Positions 34,571 through 43,307 of a stretch of DNA of 64,000 bases are shown piece by piece. Every line of letters starts with the position of its first letter. Position 1 is the stretch's first letter. The translations under genes were made by a program, and so were the position numbers. The stretch lies in assembly GCA_964636225.1 (NCBI GenBank), contig CAZWQM010000006.1:1-64000 (forward strand). Reading direction: 5' to 3'. The notes beneath the pieces are model-generated. The model was not told the origin of the DNA and searched no databases. It saw only the letters and a program-made list of their open reading frames with translations. The stretch comes from UBA1858 sp964636225. GTDB lineage: Bacteria; Pseudomonadota; Gammaproteobacteria; UBA4575.

Positions 34571-35473
34571 ATGAAATATAAAACGCAGGCCGATTTTGTA
34601 GGCAATACACCGCTGGTAAAATTACAGTATTTAAACCCCAACCCAAGTAATACGATACTGCTGAAACTTGAGGGAAATAATCCTGCTGGTTCAGTGAAAG
34701 ACCGGCCTGCGTTGAATATGATTCAAGCGGCTGCAGAACGCGGAGAAATTAAACCTGGTGACACCTTAATTGAAGCCACTAGCGGAAATACCGGGATTGC
34801 ACTGGCGATGGCAGCAGCGGTACAGGGTTATAAGATGAAATTGGTGATGCCGGCTAATATGACGATGGAACGCCGTGCCGCAATGGCGGCCTTTGGTGCA
34901 GAACTGATTCTTGTTTCAGAAGAGGCCGGTATTGAAGGTGCGCGGGATCTGGCGTTAAGAATGCAAGCTGATGGCAAAGGCAAGGTACTGGATCAGTTCG
35001 CCAATCCAGATAATCCAGCGGCACACTATAAAACCACCGGCCCTGAAATATGGCAGGACACACAAGGTGAAGTAACTCATTTCGTGAGTTCTATGGGTAC
35101 TACCGGAACCATTATGGGTACCTCGAAATACCTGAAAGAACAAAATGCTGATATTCAAATTGTTGGTGTTTATCCTGAAGAAGGTTCTCAAATACCAGGA
35201 ATACGCAAATGGGAAAAAGAATATGAACCTGCCATATTCGATGAATCCCAGGTAAATAAGATAATGTATGTATCGCGTAAAGATGCAGATGCCATGGCAG
35301 TGCAACTGGGGCATGAAGAAGGCGTTTTTTGTGGTGTGTCATCAGGCGGTGCCTTACATGCGGCACTGAAGCTGTCTGAAGAGATCAATAACGCTGTTAT
35401 TGTGACAATTGTCTGTGACCGTGGTGATCGTTATATTTCAACCGGAATGTTTGATCCGGATCCTGTCTCATGA
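34571..35473 (+). CDS. cysM: Cysteine synthase B
   Basis: A PLP-dependent O-acetylserine sulfhydrylase of the CysM branch, which can use thiosulfate as well as sulfide. The PLP lysine is K43 in NNPAGSVKDRPALNM, the substrate loop is EATSGNTGIALAMAAA, and the phosphate-binding loop is SSMGTTGTIMG. CysM rather than CysK is supported by the NPAGSVKDRPA form and the 300-residue length. I choose the ATG at 34571 over the TTG at 34565. It closes the lepB-to-cysM block. Confidence 0.9.
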   Translation: MKYKTQADFVGNTPLVKLQYLNPNPSNTILLKLEGNNPAGSVKDRPALNMIQAAAERGEIKPGDTLIEATSGNTGIALAMAAAVQGYKMKLVMPANMTMERRAAMAAFGAELILVSEEAGIEGARDLALRMQADGKGKVLDQFANPDNPAAHYKTTGPEIWQDTQGEVTHFVSSMGTTGTIMGTSKYLKEQNADIQIVGVYPEEGSQIPGIRKWEKEYEPAIFDESQVNKIMYVSRKDADAMAVQLGHEEGVFCGVSSGGALHAALKLSEEINNAVIVTIVCDRGDRYISTGMFDPDPVS

Positions 35474-35593
35474 AATAAATACGTTGTCTACAATTTTGTG
35501 AAAATGATTCTTTTGTATTGCATAGAGCTGAGATGAAAAAACTGCGTCAATAATTCTCTCTATATATTAAAAATATTTAAGAAAAAATACGTT

Positions 35594-35950
35594 ATGGATC
35601 ATTATAAATTCGTTATCTCTGAACATCTGAACCATTATGGAACACTGTATGGAGGCAATCTTCTCAAGTGGATTGACGAAGTAGGCTACATCACTGCAGC
35701 AGTGGATTATCCAGGTAATCGCTTTGTGACTGTTGCACTTGATAACTTAGTGTTCAAACATCGTATAGAAGTGGGGGAAGTACTTAAATTTTCAGTTGAA
35801 AAAGAACGTATAGGGAATACTTCGCTGACTTATGATGTAAAAGTATTTTCAGCAATAGAAGGTGCTGAATCAAATATTGTATTATTCGAGACAAAAATAA
35901 CGTTTGTCAGTATCGATGAAAAAGGAAATAAGGCTAAAATCGTTACCTAA
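35594..35950 (+). CDS. Acyl-CoA thioesterase (hotdog fold)
   Basis: A 118-residue hotdog-fold thioesterase of the YciA/acyl-CoA hydrolase type. The motif HYGTLYGGNLLKWIDEVGYI provides the conserved His/Gly pattern and catalytic Asp, followed by the VALDNLVFKHRIEVGEVL strand. It would hydrolyse acyl-CoA thioesters in the cytoplasm; chain-length preference is unknown. It has a single hotdog domain and stands alone, 120 bases after cysM, convergent with a membrane protein gene. Confidence 0.8.
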   Translation: MDHYKFVISEHLNHYGTLYGGNLLKWIDEVGYITAAVDYPGNRFVTVALDNLVFKHRIEVGEVLKFSVEKERIGNTSLTYDVKVFSAIEGAESNIVLFETKITFVSIDEKGNKAKIVT

Positions 35951-35962
35951 AAATGTCATGCA

Positions 35963-36346
35963 TTAATGTTTGAATTTATTGCCGACAGCCCCTCCTGCCG
36001 CACAGATACACGCTTTTAAGAATACTTCATCAAACAGATTTGCAGGCGTGTATTCCTGAAATAATGGATTAGCACCACTCAGTTGTTGAAATAATAAAAT
36101 TGCAAATCCAGAAACAGCGCCAACGATAAAGCCAGCCAACATTCCTCGACGGCTAATATATCCTGCAGTTACTCCTCCTAATAAAGTGGCGAAAGTCAGC
36201 ATGAATGATGATTGAATCATCTTTATATTGCCGGTTGAAAAATCATGGGTGAGATAGAAGTAAATAAAATGCACGCCTTTTTCGCCAAAGTGGAGGCCTA
36301 GATAAACTAGTACGCCAAAAAATATTGCTTTTAAAAAAATTATCAT
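35963..36346 (-). CDS. Unknown small integral membrane protein
   Basis: A 127-residue hydrophobic protein I do not recognise. Three to four membrane segments are visible: residues about 3-20, 48-64 (FMLTFATLLGGVTAGYI), 68-88 (GMLAGFIVGAVSGFAILLF) and a C-terminal helix with ICAAGGAVGNKFKH. Its start overlaps the mnmC stop by four bases, so it is probably translated with mnmC. No function is inferred. Confidence 0.6.
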   Translation of the reverse strand: MIIFLKAIFFGVLVYLGLHFGEKGVHFIYFYLTHDFSTGNIKMIQSSFMLTFATLLGGVTAGYISRRGMLAGFIVGAVSGFAILLFQQLSGANPLFQEYTPANLFDEVFLKACICAAGGAVGNKFKH

Positions 36347-38325
36347 GATTTTTGCATTTTCTTGGTAAGTATTTTCATAAGTATGCGGTTAGGGTGGATG
36401 GAATTTAATAAAGATCTGTTTAACGGGACAGGTTCCTGATTAATTTCACTGGCAAGTACTTCTGTGCACAGAGGAATCCACGCCAGGCCGCGTGAACCAA
36501 ATCCGCAGACAAGATAAAGACCCTTATAATAGTCGGGTATGCTATAGAGTTCCCGTGTTGAACCCAATGCCGTTTTCTTGAAATGCTCATCAAATAAGAC
36601 TTTATTGGCAACCGGGCCTACTATCGGCATGCGATCAGAACTGACAGCGCGAACGCCTGCTCGACCATCAAGCTTGGATATATCATTTACCGTAAAGTCT
36701 GGAATCATTGTTTTTAATTTTTTAATATTGTCATCATGCTCAGATGGGCGAATGTCTGTGTTGTTATCATTAGTGATGAATGTAGCACCCAACACTATAC
36801 GGGAATCATGTGCGGGGGTTACATAGGCATCGGCGCAAATAACCGTGCTAGGTTGAATATTGCATTGCTTTGGTGAAAGGTAGGTGACTTGTCCTCGTTT
36901 ATGATTTAACTGACACCAGTTCGTTTGGATAAACTGGTTGGCGGCATGTGCGTTGGCTATGATCGCAACTTCGGCGGAATAAATTTTTCCACCAAATGCA
37001 TCGTAAGCATTCCATTGTGAATTTTCTTTGTCTATCGAATGAACTTCGTTGTCTGTTATCATGTTAATCCGATGTGAATATTTAGCTACAATCGCGTTAC
37101 ATAACTGCTTTGGTGTTACATAGCCAGCCAGAGGAATAAACCAGCCAGGGTGAACAATATCGCAGTGAGAAATATCACTGGCTTGTTGTGCAGTGATGGG
37201 TGTTAGTAACGCATTCGGAATGTTTTCTTGTGAAGTGATTTGCTGCATGCGTTCCCATTGATTTTGATCGCGAGGTATCTGAATCGCACCGCATTGATGC
37301 CAGTCAAATTCAGAACGCTGAGATGCAAGATTGTTGAATAAGCGATTTGAATAAAGAAAGCCCTGTAAAGTAAGTTGTGACTGAGTATCATGATCTGCGC
37401 TTAGTCTTGGCATCAGGATCGCGCTGGCATTTCCAGAGCCCTCGCTGGCCAATGATGGGTTTTTTTCAATAATAGTCACATTCCACTTGCGTTTGGCGAA
37501 CGCGGCGGCTGTACATACACCTGCCATACCCCCGCCTATGATAAGTGCTGATTTTTGCGAATAACTAATCTTGGGATTTTTAAACCAGCTTTTTTCTTTA
37601 AGTGAAAAGCTTGTTTTGCGTTTTCCCCCAGTGGTTTTCTGGCCAAGTAACATTTCCCGTTTTTTGCCAAAGCCTGCATGCTTTTTTACAATAAAACCGG
37701 CGCTGGAAAAATGTTTGTTGACTAAACTGGCTGCGCTATAAGTAGAAAATGTCCCATTTTTATGAGTTAGGCGATAAACTTGCTCGGCGAGTTCCGGTGA
37801 CCACAGTTCAGGGTTTTTATTTGGAGAGAAGCCATCCAGATACCAGGCATGCGCCTTAAAATCGGATTGGTGTAATTCATTCAGTGCATCACCTAATATC
37901 AGTGTCAGTGTAATATTGTGTTCTTCAAATTCTAGTCTATGAAAGCCTTGCAGCGGTGGGGGATATTGTTTCAATAATTGGTAAGTAAGAGACGAGTTAA
38001 GGTTCAGTTGACGATAACATTGCTCAAGGCTGGACATGCTCAGGGGATATTTTTCAACACTGATGAAATGCAGGTGACCGTTGTCTGATATCTGATCAAT
38101 CCAGGCCTGGGCAGTGACGATAAAATTAACACCAAAGCCAAATCCCAGTTCCGCAATTACAAAATTTTTGTTCTGCCATCGCTCAGGAATGCGATTACCA
38201 TTCAGAAAAACATATTGGCTCTCCTCTATTGCCCCTTGCAGGGAAAAATAAGGGTCTTCAAATTGAGTTGAGCAGGGAATACCCTCATTATTGAAGTTTA
38301 GTTGTGGCGCTTGAACTGTTAGCAT
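36343..38325 (-). CDS. mnmC: tRNA 5-methylaminomethyl-2-thiouridine biosynthesis bifunctional protein
   Basis: The 660-residue enzyme finishes mnm5s2U34 in tRNAs. The N-terminal SAM-dependent methyltransferase domain (residues about 1-240; FVIAELGFGFGVNFIVTAQA, WYLDGFSPNKNPELWS) methylates nm5U. The C-terminal FAD oxidoreductase domain (ALIIGGGMAGVCTAAAFA, then GSRGLAWIPL near the end) removes the carboxymethyl group. Both domains are complete. The downstream membrane protein gene overlaps its stop. It is divergent from the exonuclease at 38355. Confidence 0.93.
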   Translation of the reverse strand: MLTVQAPQLNFNNEGIPCSTQFEDPYFSLQGAIEESQYVFLNGNRIPERWQNKNFVIAELGFGFGVNFIVTAQAWIDQISDNGHLHFISVEKYPLSMSSLEQCYRQLNLNSSLTYQLLKQYPPPLQGFHRLEFEEHNITLTLILGDALNELHQSDFKAHAWYLDGFSPNKNPELWSPELAEQVYRLTHKNGTFSTYSAASLVNKHFSSAGFIVKKHAGFGKKREMLLGQKTTGGKRKTSFSLKEKSWFKNPKISYSQKSALIIGGGMAGVCTAAAFAKRKWNVTIIEKNPSLASEGSGNASAILMPRLSADHDTQSQLTLQGFLYSNRLFNNLASQRSEFDWHQCGAIQIPRDQNQWERMQQITSQENIPNALLTPITAQQASDISHCDIVHPGWFIPLAGYVTPKQLCNAIVAKYSHRINMITDNEVHSIDKENSQWNAYDAFGGKIYSAEVAIIANAHAANQFIQTNWCQLNHKRGQVTYLSPKQCNIQPSTVICADAYVTPAHDSRIVLGATFITNDNNTDIRPSEHDDNIKKLKTMIPDFTVNDISKLDGRAGVRAVSSDRMPIVGPVANKVLFDEHFKKTALGSTRELYSIPDYYKGLYLVCGFGSRGLAWIPLCTEVLASEINQEPVPLNRSLLNSIHPNRILMKILTKKMQKS

Positions 38326-38354
38326 TAGCTTTTTGCTAAATCCAGAAAATATAA

Positions 38355-39134
38355 ATGAGTATACTTGTTTTCGATATCGAATCGGTTCCTGACTATGTGT
38401 CTGGAAGGAAAATTTACAAATTGTCAGATGATTTGTCTGACAAGGATGTTGTTAAAGCCATGCAACATCTGCAATTCCAGAAATCCGGTTCGGAATTTAT
38501 GCCACTGCATTTGCACAAAATCGTTGCAATCTCGGTGGTGTTTGAAAATCACGATCAGCTAAAGGTGTGGTCTCTCGGCAACACCGAGTCAAGTGAAAAA
38601 GAAATTATACAGCGTTTCTTTGAAGGTATTGAGCAGCATACCCCTACGCTCGTCAGCTGGAATGGCGGTGGTTTTGATCTGCCGGTATTAAGCTATCGCT
38701 CGCTGATGCATGGTGTGCAAGCACCGCGCTATTGGGAAACGGGTGATGATGACAGCTCATTCCGTTACAACAACTACATTAGTCGCTTCCACTGGCGTCA
38801 TACTGATCTAATGGATGTGTTGGGGAACTACCAGCCACGTGCAGGTGCCAAGCTGGATCAGATTGCCACCATGCTGGGTTTTCCGGGTAAGTTTGGAATG
38901 GATGGCAGTCTGGTTTGGGACAAATATCAGCAAGGAGCGATTGATGAAATTCGCAATTACTGTGAAACCGATGTGCTGAATACCTATTTGGTCTATCTGC
39001 AATTCGAGATGATTCGCGGTCGCTGTAGCCGTGGATTGCTGCAACAAAAAATCCAGCGCGTAAAAGACCTGCTGCGCGACTCCGGTGAAAGTCACTTGGA
39101 AGAATTTCTGGAAGTTTGGGAGTCAGGAGATTAA
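38355..39134 (+). CDS. Predicted 3'-5' exonuclease (PolB-like DEDDy family)
   Basis: A 259-residue DnaQ-fold exonuclease. Exo I is VFDIESVPD at the N-terminus, Exo II is VSWNGGGFDLPVLSYRS, and Exo III is near EIRNYCETDVLNTYLVY, giving the expected acidic residues. It has no polymerase domain and belongs to the stand-alone predicted PolB-like 3'-5' exonuclease group. A role in DNA or RNA end processing is inferred from the family. It is divergent from mnmC with a 29-bp gap and is followed by REP-like palindromes. Confidence 0.85.
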   Translation: MSILVFDIESVPDYVSGRKIYKLSDDLSDKDVVKAMQHLQFQKSGSEFMPLHLHKIVAISVVFENHDQLKVWSLGNTESSEKEIIQRFFEGIEQHTPTLVSWNGGGFDLPVLSYRSLMHGVQAPRYWETGDDDSSFRYNNYISRFHWRHTDLMDVLGNYQPRAGAKLDQIATMLGFPGKFGMDGSLVWDKYQQGAIDEIRNYCETDVLNTYLVYLQFEMIRGRCSRGLLQQKIQRVKDLLRDSGESHLEEFLEVWESGD

Positions 39135-39212
39135 CTTTTATAGTGTGAAAGTGAGCGCGGCTTATAGCACGATAGTTGCCTGAGTTTTCCGGAATGGATT
39201 AATAGTCTCTAG

Positions 39213-39349
39213 CTTCCTGCTTTCGCAGGAATGATGGAAAATTAGAATATCGTTATCGCAGTCATTCCCGCGAAAGTGGGAATCCAGCAGTCATTGAGCT
39301 TTTGTATATAAGTTCAGAATTACCCGATCCCCGCTTATGTGAGGATGAC
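39213..39349. repeat. REP-like palindromic cluster
   Basis: Three related palindromic units lie in the gap after the exonuclease gene. Unit 2 (39261-39286) is closest to the widespread repeat beginning GTCATTCCCGCGAAAG and folds as an 8-bp stem with a GAAA loop. Unit 1 (39213-39236) is a divergent copy in the opposite orientation with a 7-bp stem TTCCTGC/GCAGGAA. Unit 3 (39326-39349, ending GAGGATGAC) is more degenerate. Opposed copies form a BIME-like arrangement; such repeats are usually moved by RAYT transposases encoded elsewhere. Confidence 0.7.
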
Positions 39350-39401
39350 ATCTATCTGAAATGTATTAAACACTGTATTGATAATCAAAAAATCTCGCGT
39401 A

Positions 39402-39714
39402 TCAAGTCTTGACGGGTATGAAGTCATATTCGCCTTTCTGAATTAAAAGGTGCTCTGAAGGAAGAGAGCTCATGTTAACCAGGGTAATGTCTTTCTTTGG
39501 GCGCAATGTCATATATTTGCCCTGGCAACAAAGTTGTAACCTGGTTGCAAGAGCTGGTCTTAATTCCAATTTCACCTGTCAAGCAGTCGACATTCTCGAC
39601 TACATGCGTATGATACTGGTTGAGCGAGACTTCTTTCGGTGAGAGTAAAATTCTGGCTACTCTTGCTTCGTCAGTTAATATGAGATCAGTTCTTTCCACG
39701 CAAAGACTCCTCAA
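39402..39714 (-). pseudogene. Cupin-like protein, frameshifted
   Basis: A small minus-strand gene encoding a cupin-type barrel. It starts MRSLCVERTDLILTDEARVA and has the cupin pattern SLNQYHTHVVENVDCLTGE and LLPGQIYDIAPKERH. The frame as given stops at 39475. One extra base near 39486 separates it from a continuing frame reading TLVNMSSLPSEHLLIQKGEY and ending at 39402, so the intact protein would have about 103 residues. It could bind a small ligand; the function is unknown. Homologues that I recall continue as ERHTLVN, which supports a single-base insertion. Confidence 0.65.
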
Positions 39715-39768
39715 TCATGTTTTTTGTAATTACAATCGTGTGAGGTGATTGCATATGGTCTCAAAAAT

Positions 39769-40896
39769 TTAACCCAACAGTAAATTTAATACTTGCTTGT
39801 AGATGTCTTTTAGCTGGTTGAGTTCATCAATGTCAGTATGCTCATCGATTTGATGAATGGTGGCGTTGGTGACACCCAGTTCGACCACTTCAGCGCCGGT
39901 GGGTGCAATAAAGCGGCCGTCCGAAGTACCGCCGCAGGTAGAGAGTTCGGTTGTTCTTCCTGTAATTAATTTAATTGCATGTTGGCAGGCATCAACCAGC
40001 CGGCCTTCAGGTGTCAGAAACGGGTTGCCTGAAAGTTTCCAGGTGAGTTCGTGCGGAATGTTTTTTTCTTTGATTACCTGTTCAATACGCTGCTTAATTT
40101 CATCCGCAGTGATTTCTGTTGAAAAGCGTAAATTAAACCAGGCTTCTGCTGTGGCGGGGATAACATTGTCTGCGCCGGTGCCGGCTTGTACGTTAGAAAT
40201 TTGAAATGTCGTTGCCGGGAAGTGATTATTACCTTGATCCCATTCAATTCTGGCTAAATCCGTCAGCAAATCAGCAAGCATATGAATCGGATTTACGGCC
40301 AGATGTGGGTACGCCACATGCCCTTGTTTGCCAATCACTTTCAGGTGCGCGCCCAGCGAACCGCGACGGCCATTTTTAATCACATCGCCAACGTGTTGAG
40401 TACTCGAAGGTTCACCCACCAGGCAGTAATCAATCTTTATATGGTTATTTTGCAGGTGTTCAACGACTTTTACTGTGCCATTATTGGATGGACCTTCTTC
40501 ATCGCTGGTTAACAGGAAAGCGATAGAACCTTTATGCTGCGGATTTTCCTGAATGAATTCTTCGACGGCCACCACCATGGCGGCAATGCCGGTTTTCATA
40601 TCGGCGGAGCCCCGGCCATGTAACTGGCCGTTTTCTACGGTGGCAGCAAAGGGTGGAAAAGTCCACTGATCTTCCGGCCCGGTAGGCACCACATCGGTAT
40701 GTCCAGCAAATACAAATAAAGGCGCTTCGTCGCCGCGGCGTATCCACGCATTGGATACATCTGCAAATGGCAGATGTTCAGTGACAAAACCACTGGCAGC
40801 CAAACGTTCTGCAAGTAAGCCCAGGCAGCCTTCGTCGTTTGGCGTGACAGAAGGTTTTTGTATTAGTTGCTGGCTTAACTCTAACGTTTTGCTCAC
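39769..40896 (-). CDS. dapE: Succinyl-diaminopimelate desuccinylase
   Basis: The 375-residue dinuclear zinc peptidase removes succinate from N-succinyl-LL-diaminopimelate on the way to lysine and peptidoglycan DAP. Zinc ligands and catalytic residues are in VFAGHTDVVPTGP, GRGSADMKTGIAAM and LLTSDEEGPSNNGT, with a final metal His near ATIHQIDEH. The central dimerisation domain is present. It is the last gene of the map-glnD-dapC-dapD-dapE minus-strand block. Confidence 0.96.
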   Translation of the reverse strand: MSKTLELSQQLIQKPSVTPNDEGCLGLLAERLAASGFVTEHLPFADVSNAWIRRGDEAPLFVFAGHTDVVPTGPEDQWTFPPFAATVENGQLHGRGSADMKTGIAAMVVAVEEFIQENPQHKGSIAFLLTSDEEGPSNNGTVKVVEHLQNNHIKIDYCLVGEPSSTQHVGDVIKNGRRGSLGAHLKVIGKQGHVAYPHLAVNPIHMLADLLTDLARIEWDQGNNHFPATTFQISNVQAGTGADNVIPATAEAWFNLRFSTEITADEIKQRIEQVIKEKNIPHELTWKLSGNPFLTPEGRLVDACQHAIKLITGRTTELSTCGGTSDGRFIAPTGAEVVELGVTNATIHQIDEHTDIDELNQLKDIYKQVLNLLLG

Positions 40897-40914
40897 GTGA
40901 TTAAAGTGGTTTTA

Positions 40915-41256
40915 TTAAAAGGTTTGTTTATAGTCGTCTTCAGAAAATCCGACCAGTACATTGCCATTATGTTCAATCACAGGTCGCTTGATGAGTGTAG
41001 GTTGCTGCGCCATTAATTTTATCGCACTGGATTTATTAATTGTTTCTTTTTCCTGATCAGGAAGTTTTCGCCAGGTGGTGCCACGTCGATTAAGTAATAC
41101 CTCCCAGTCAATCTGGTTTACCCACTGTTTGACTTTGGTCTGGGTTAGACCGTCTTTGCGAAAGTCATGAAACTGGTAATCGACTTTGTTGTTCGATAAC
41201 CAGTGACATGCTTTTTTGACAGTATCGCAGTTTTTTATACCGTAGACTGTGGTCAT
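40915..41256 (-). CDS. ArsC/Spx-family protein (YffB-like)
   Basis: A 113-residue thioredoxin-fold protein of the ArsC/Spx superfamily. The N-terminal YGIKNCDTVKKACHWL has a single Cys in the redox-active position, followed by VDYQFHDFRKDGL and the RPVIEHNGNVLVGFSED end. It is the YffB type that neighbours dapE in many gammaproteobacteria. Arsenate reduction is not implied, because the arsenate-site residues are not conserved in this group; the function remains unclear. It lies between dapD and dapE in the same transcript. Confidence 0.85.
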   Translation of the reverse strand: MTTVYGIKNCDTVKKACHWLSNNKVDYQFHDFRKDGLTQTKVKQWVNQIDWEVLLNRRGTTWRKLPDQEKETINKSSAIKLMAQQPTLIKRPVIEHNGNVLVGFSEDDYKQTF

Positions 41257-41261
41257 GGAGT

Positions 41262-42086
41262 TTAGTCGATGCTGCGTAGCAGCTCGTTAATGCCAACTTT
41301 GCTATGGGTTTTTTCATCAACCTGTTTGACAATCACGACACAGTACAGGCTGTACTTGCCATCTTTGGAGGGCAGGTTGCCTGAAACCACCACAGAACCG
41401 GCCGGAATACGACCGTAAGTGACTTCGCCTGTTTCACGATTATAAATTTTGGTGCTCTTGCCAATGTACACACCCATTGAAATCACAGCACCTTCTTCAA
41501 CGATAACACCTTCCACTACTTCAGAGCGTGCACCGATGAAACAGTTGTCTTCGATTATGGTCGGCGCGGCCTGCAAAGGTTCCAGGACGCCGCCAATGCC
41601 TACACCACCCGACAGGTGAACGTTCTTCCCGATTTGTGCACACGAGCCTACGGTGACCCAGGTGTCTACCATGGTGCCGGAATCGACATAGGCGCCGATG
41701 TTGACAAAACTGGGCATGAGGACGGTGTTGGGTGCAATATAAGAACCGCGTCTTGCCATTGCATTTGGCACAATGCGTACACCCATCTTTTTAAATTCTT
41801 CTGCCGACTGGCTGGCGAACTTGGGAGGTACTTTATCGTAGTATTGAGTGGCACCCCCGGGCATGACGGCATTGTCTTCGATGCGGAAAGATAAAAGCAC
41901 TGCTTTCTTTAACCAGTCATTGACAATCCATTCACCGTTGACTTTTTCTGCAACACGCGCCTGTCCGGAATCCAGCTGGCTAATGGCATCGATGACAGCA
42001 ATTTTTACTTCGTTGCTCACATTGTCAGGTGAAATGTTTGCGCGGTCTTCAAAAGCGCCTTCAATAATATCTTGGATATTGCTCAT
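41262..42086 (-). CDS. dapD: Tetrahydrodipicolinate N-succinyltransferase
   Basis: The 274-residue left-handed beta-helix enzyme transfers succinate from succinyl-CoA to tetrahydrodipicolinate. Hexapeptide repeats run through the middle (ARRGSYIAPNTVLMPSFVNI, VHLSGGVGIGGVLEP, DNCFIGARSEVVEGVIVEE). The conserved end SLYCVVIVKQVD and the length are typical. It lies ten bases downstream of dapC. Confidence 0.96.
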   Translation of the reverse strand: MSNIQDIIEGAFEDRANISPDNVSNEVKIAVIDAISQLDSGQARVAEKVNGEWIVNDWLKKAVLLSFRIEDNAVMPGGATQYYDKVPPKFASQSAEEFKKMGVRIVPNAMARRGSYIAPNTVLMPSFVNIGAYVDSGTMVDTWVTVGSCAQIGKNVHLSGGVGIGGVLEPLQAAPTIIEDNCFIGARSEVVEGVIVEEGAVISMGVYIGKSTKIYNRETGEVTYGRIPAGSVVVSGNLPSKDGKYSLYCVVIVKQVDEKTHSKVGINELLRSID

Positions 42087-42096
42087 TTAAATTTCC

Positions 42097-43296
42097 TTAA
42101 CGTATGCTTTTTATATAAGTTGTAATTCTCTGTGCAGCGGCTTGGCACTCTTCTGGAGTGGCTACTAATGCAATTCTGACGCGATTGGCCCCTGGATTAT
42201 GATTATTTACGTTACGTGCAAGATATTTTCCTGGCAGCACCGCGACATTTTGCTGGCAGTATAACCCAAGAGCAAATTGTTCATCATCTATCGGGGTGGG
42301 TAGCCATAAATAAAATCCGGCCTGCGGCAGTTCAATCTCTATTTCCTGGCTGATTTCTTCTAACGCGCAGCTGAAACTTTCACGGTAACGCTCGCGATTA
42401 GTCTGCACATGTATCTCATCACTCCAGGCCGCCGCACTAGCCATTTGAGTGCTGATTGGCATCGCACAACCATGATAAGTGCGATAGTTAAAGAAATGAG
42501 AGATGATAGCGGCATCACCAGCGACAAAGCCGGAGCGCAGGCCCGGTGAGTTACTGCGTTTAGATAAACTGTAAAAAGCCAGACAACGCTGGTATTGCTC
42601 ATCGCCATTGGCTATTGCGGCTTGTAGAATCCCTTTAGGAGGATTTTTTTCATCTGCATAAATTTCTGAATAACATTCATCAGAAGCGATAACGAAATCA
42701 TACTGGTGAGCCAGGTTGATGAGTTTTTGCAGACTGGCCAATGGCAATACATCGCCGGTGGGGTTGGAAGGCGTGCAGATATACACCAGCTGGGTTTGTT
42801 GCCAGGTTTGTTCGCTGATTTGGTCTATGCTGGGTACTTCTCCATTAGTCACACTAAAATCAATATATACAGGCTCAGCTCCGGCCAGATAGGCTGCGCC
42901 TTCATAGATTTGATAGAAAGGGTTGGGTAAAAGGACTTTAGCATTTTTGTTGCGATCAATAACCGTTTGGGCAAAAGCAAACAGTGCTTCACGTGTACCA
43001 TTGACAGGAAGAATATGTTTTTCAGGGTCAATGGAATTTTCCGGCAACCCAAATCGTCTCAGCAACCATTCGCGTATGGTAGTTCGCAAGGCCAGTTCCC
43101 CCTTTGTTTTTGGGTAATTCGCCAGCGCATCCAGATTATCTGTCAGTGCCTTTTTTATGAAGTCAGGTGTAGGACTCTTGGGTTCACCGATAGATAAATT
43201 AATATTGTTCAGCGATGTCTCTTGGGTGCCGCTGGCAAAAAGATCACGTAACTTTTCAAAAGGATAGGGCTGTAGTTTGCTTAAATCGGAATTCAT
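42097..43296 (-). CDS. dapC: Succinyldiaminopimelate transaminase
   Basis: A 399-residue fold-type I PLP aminotransferase of the DapC group. The N-terminus is LQPYPFEKLRDLF, then NLSIGEPKSPTPDFIKKAL, the CTPSNPTGDVLPL loop, and the PLP lysine in FYSLSKRSNSPGLRSGF. Family and the position beside dapD identify it as the enzyme making N-succinyl-LL-DAP rather than a generic aspartate aminotransferase. It follows glnD by 11 bases. Confidence 0.93.
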   Translation of the reverse strand: MNSDLSKLQPYPFEKLRDLFASGTQETSLNNINLSIGEPKSPTPDFIKKALTDNLDALANYPKTKGELALRTTIREWLLRRFGLPENSIDPEKHILPVNGTREALFAFAQTVIDRNKNAKVLLPNPFYQIYEGAAYLAGAEPVYIDFSVTNGEVPSIDQISEQTWQQTQLVYICTPSNPTGDVLPLASLQKLINLAHQYDFVIASDECYSEIYADEKNPPKGILQAAIANGDEQYQRCLAFYSLSKRSNSPGLRSGFVAGDAAIISHFFNYRTYHGCAMPISTQMASAAAWSDEIHVQTNRERYRESFSCALEEISQEIEIELPQAGFYLWLPTPIDDEQFALGLYCQQNVAVLPGKYLARNVNNHNPGANRVRIALVATPEECQAAAQRITTYIKSIR

Positions 43297-43307
43297 CAGT
43301 GCTTACA

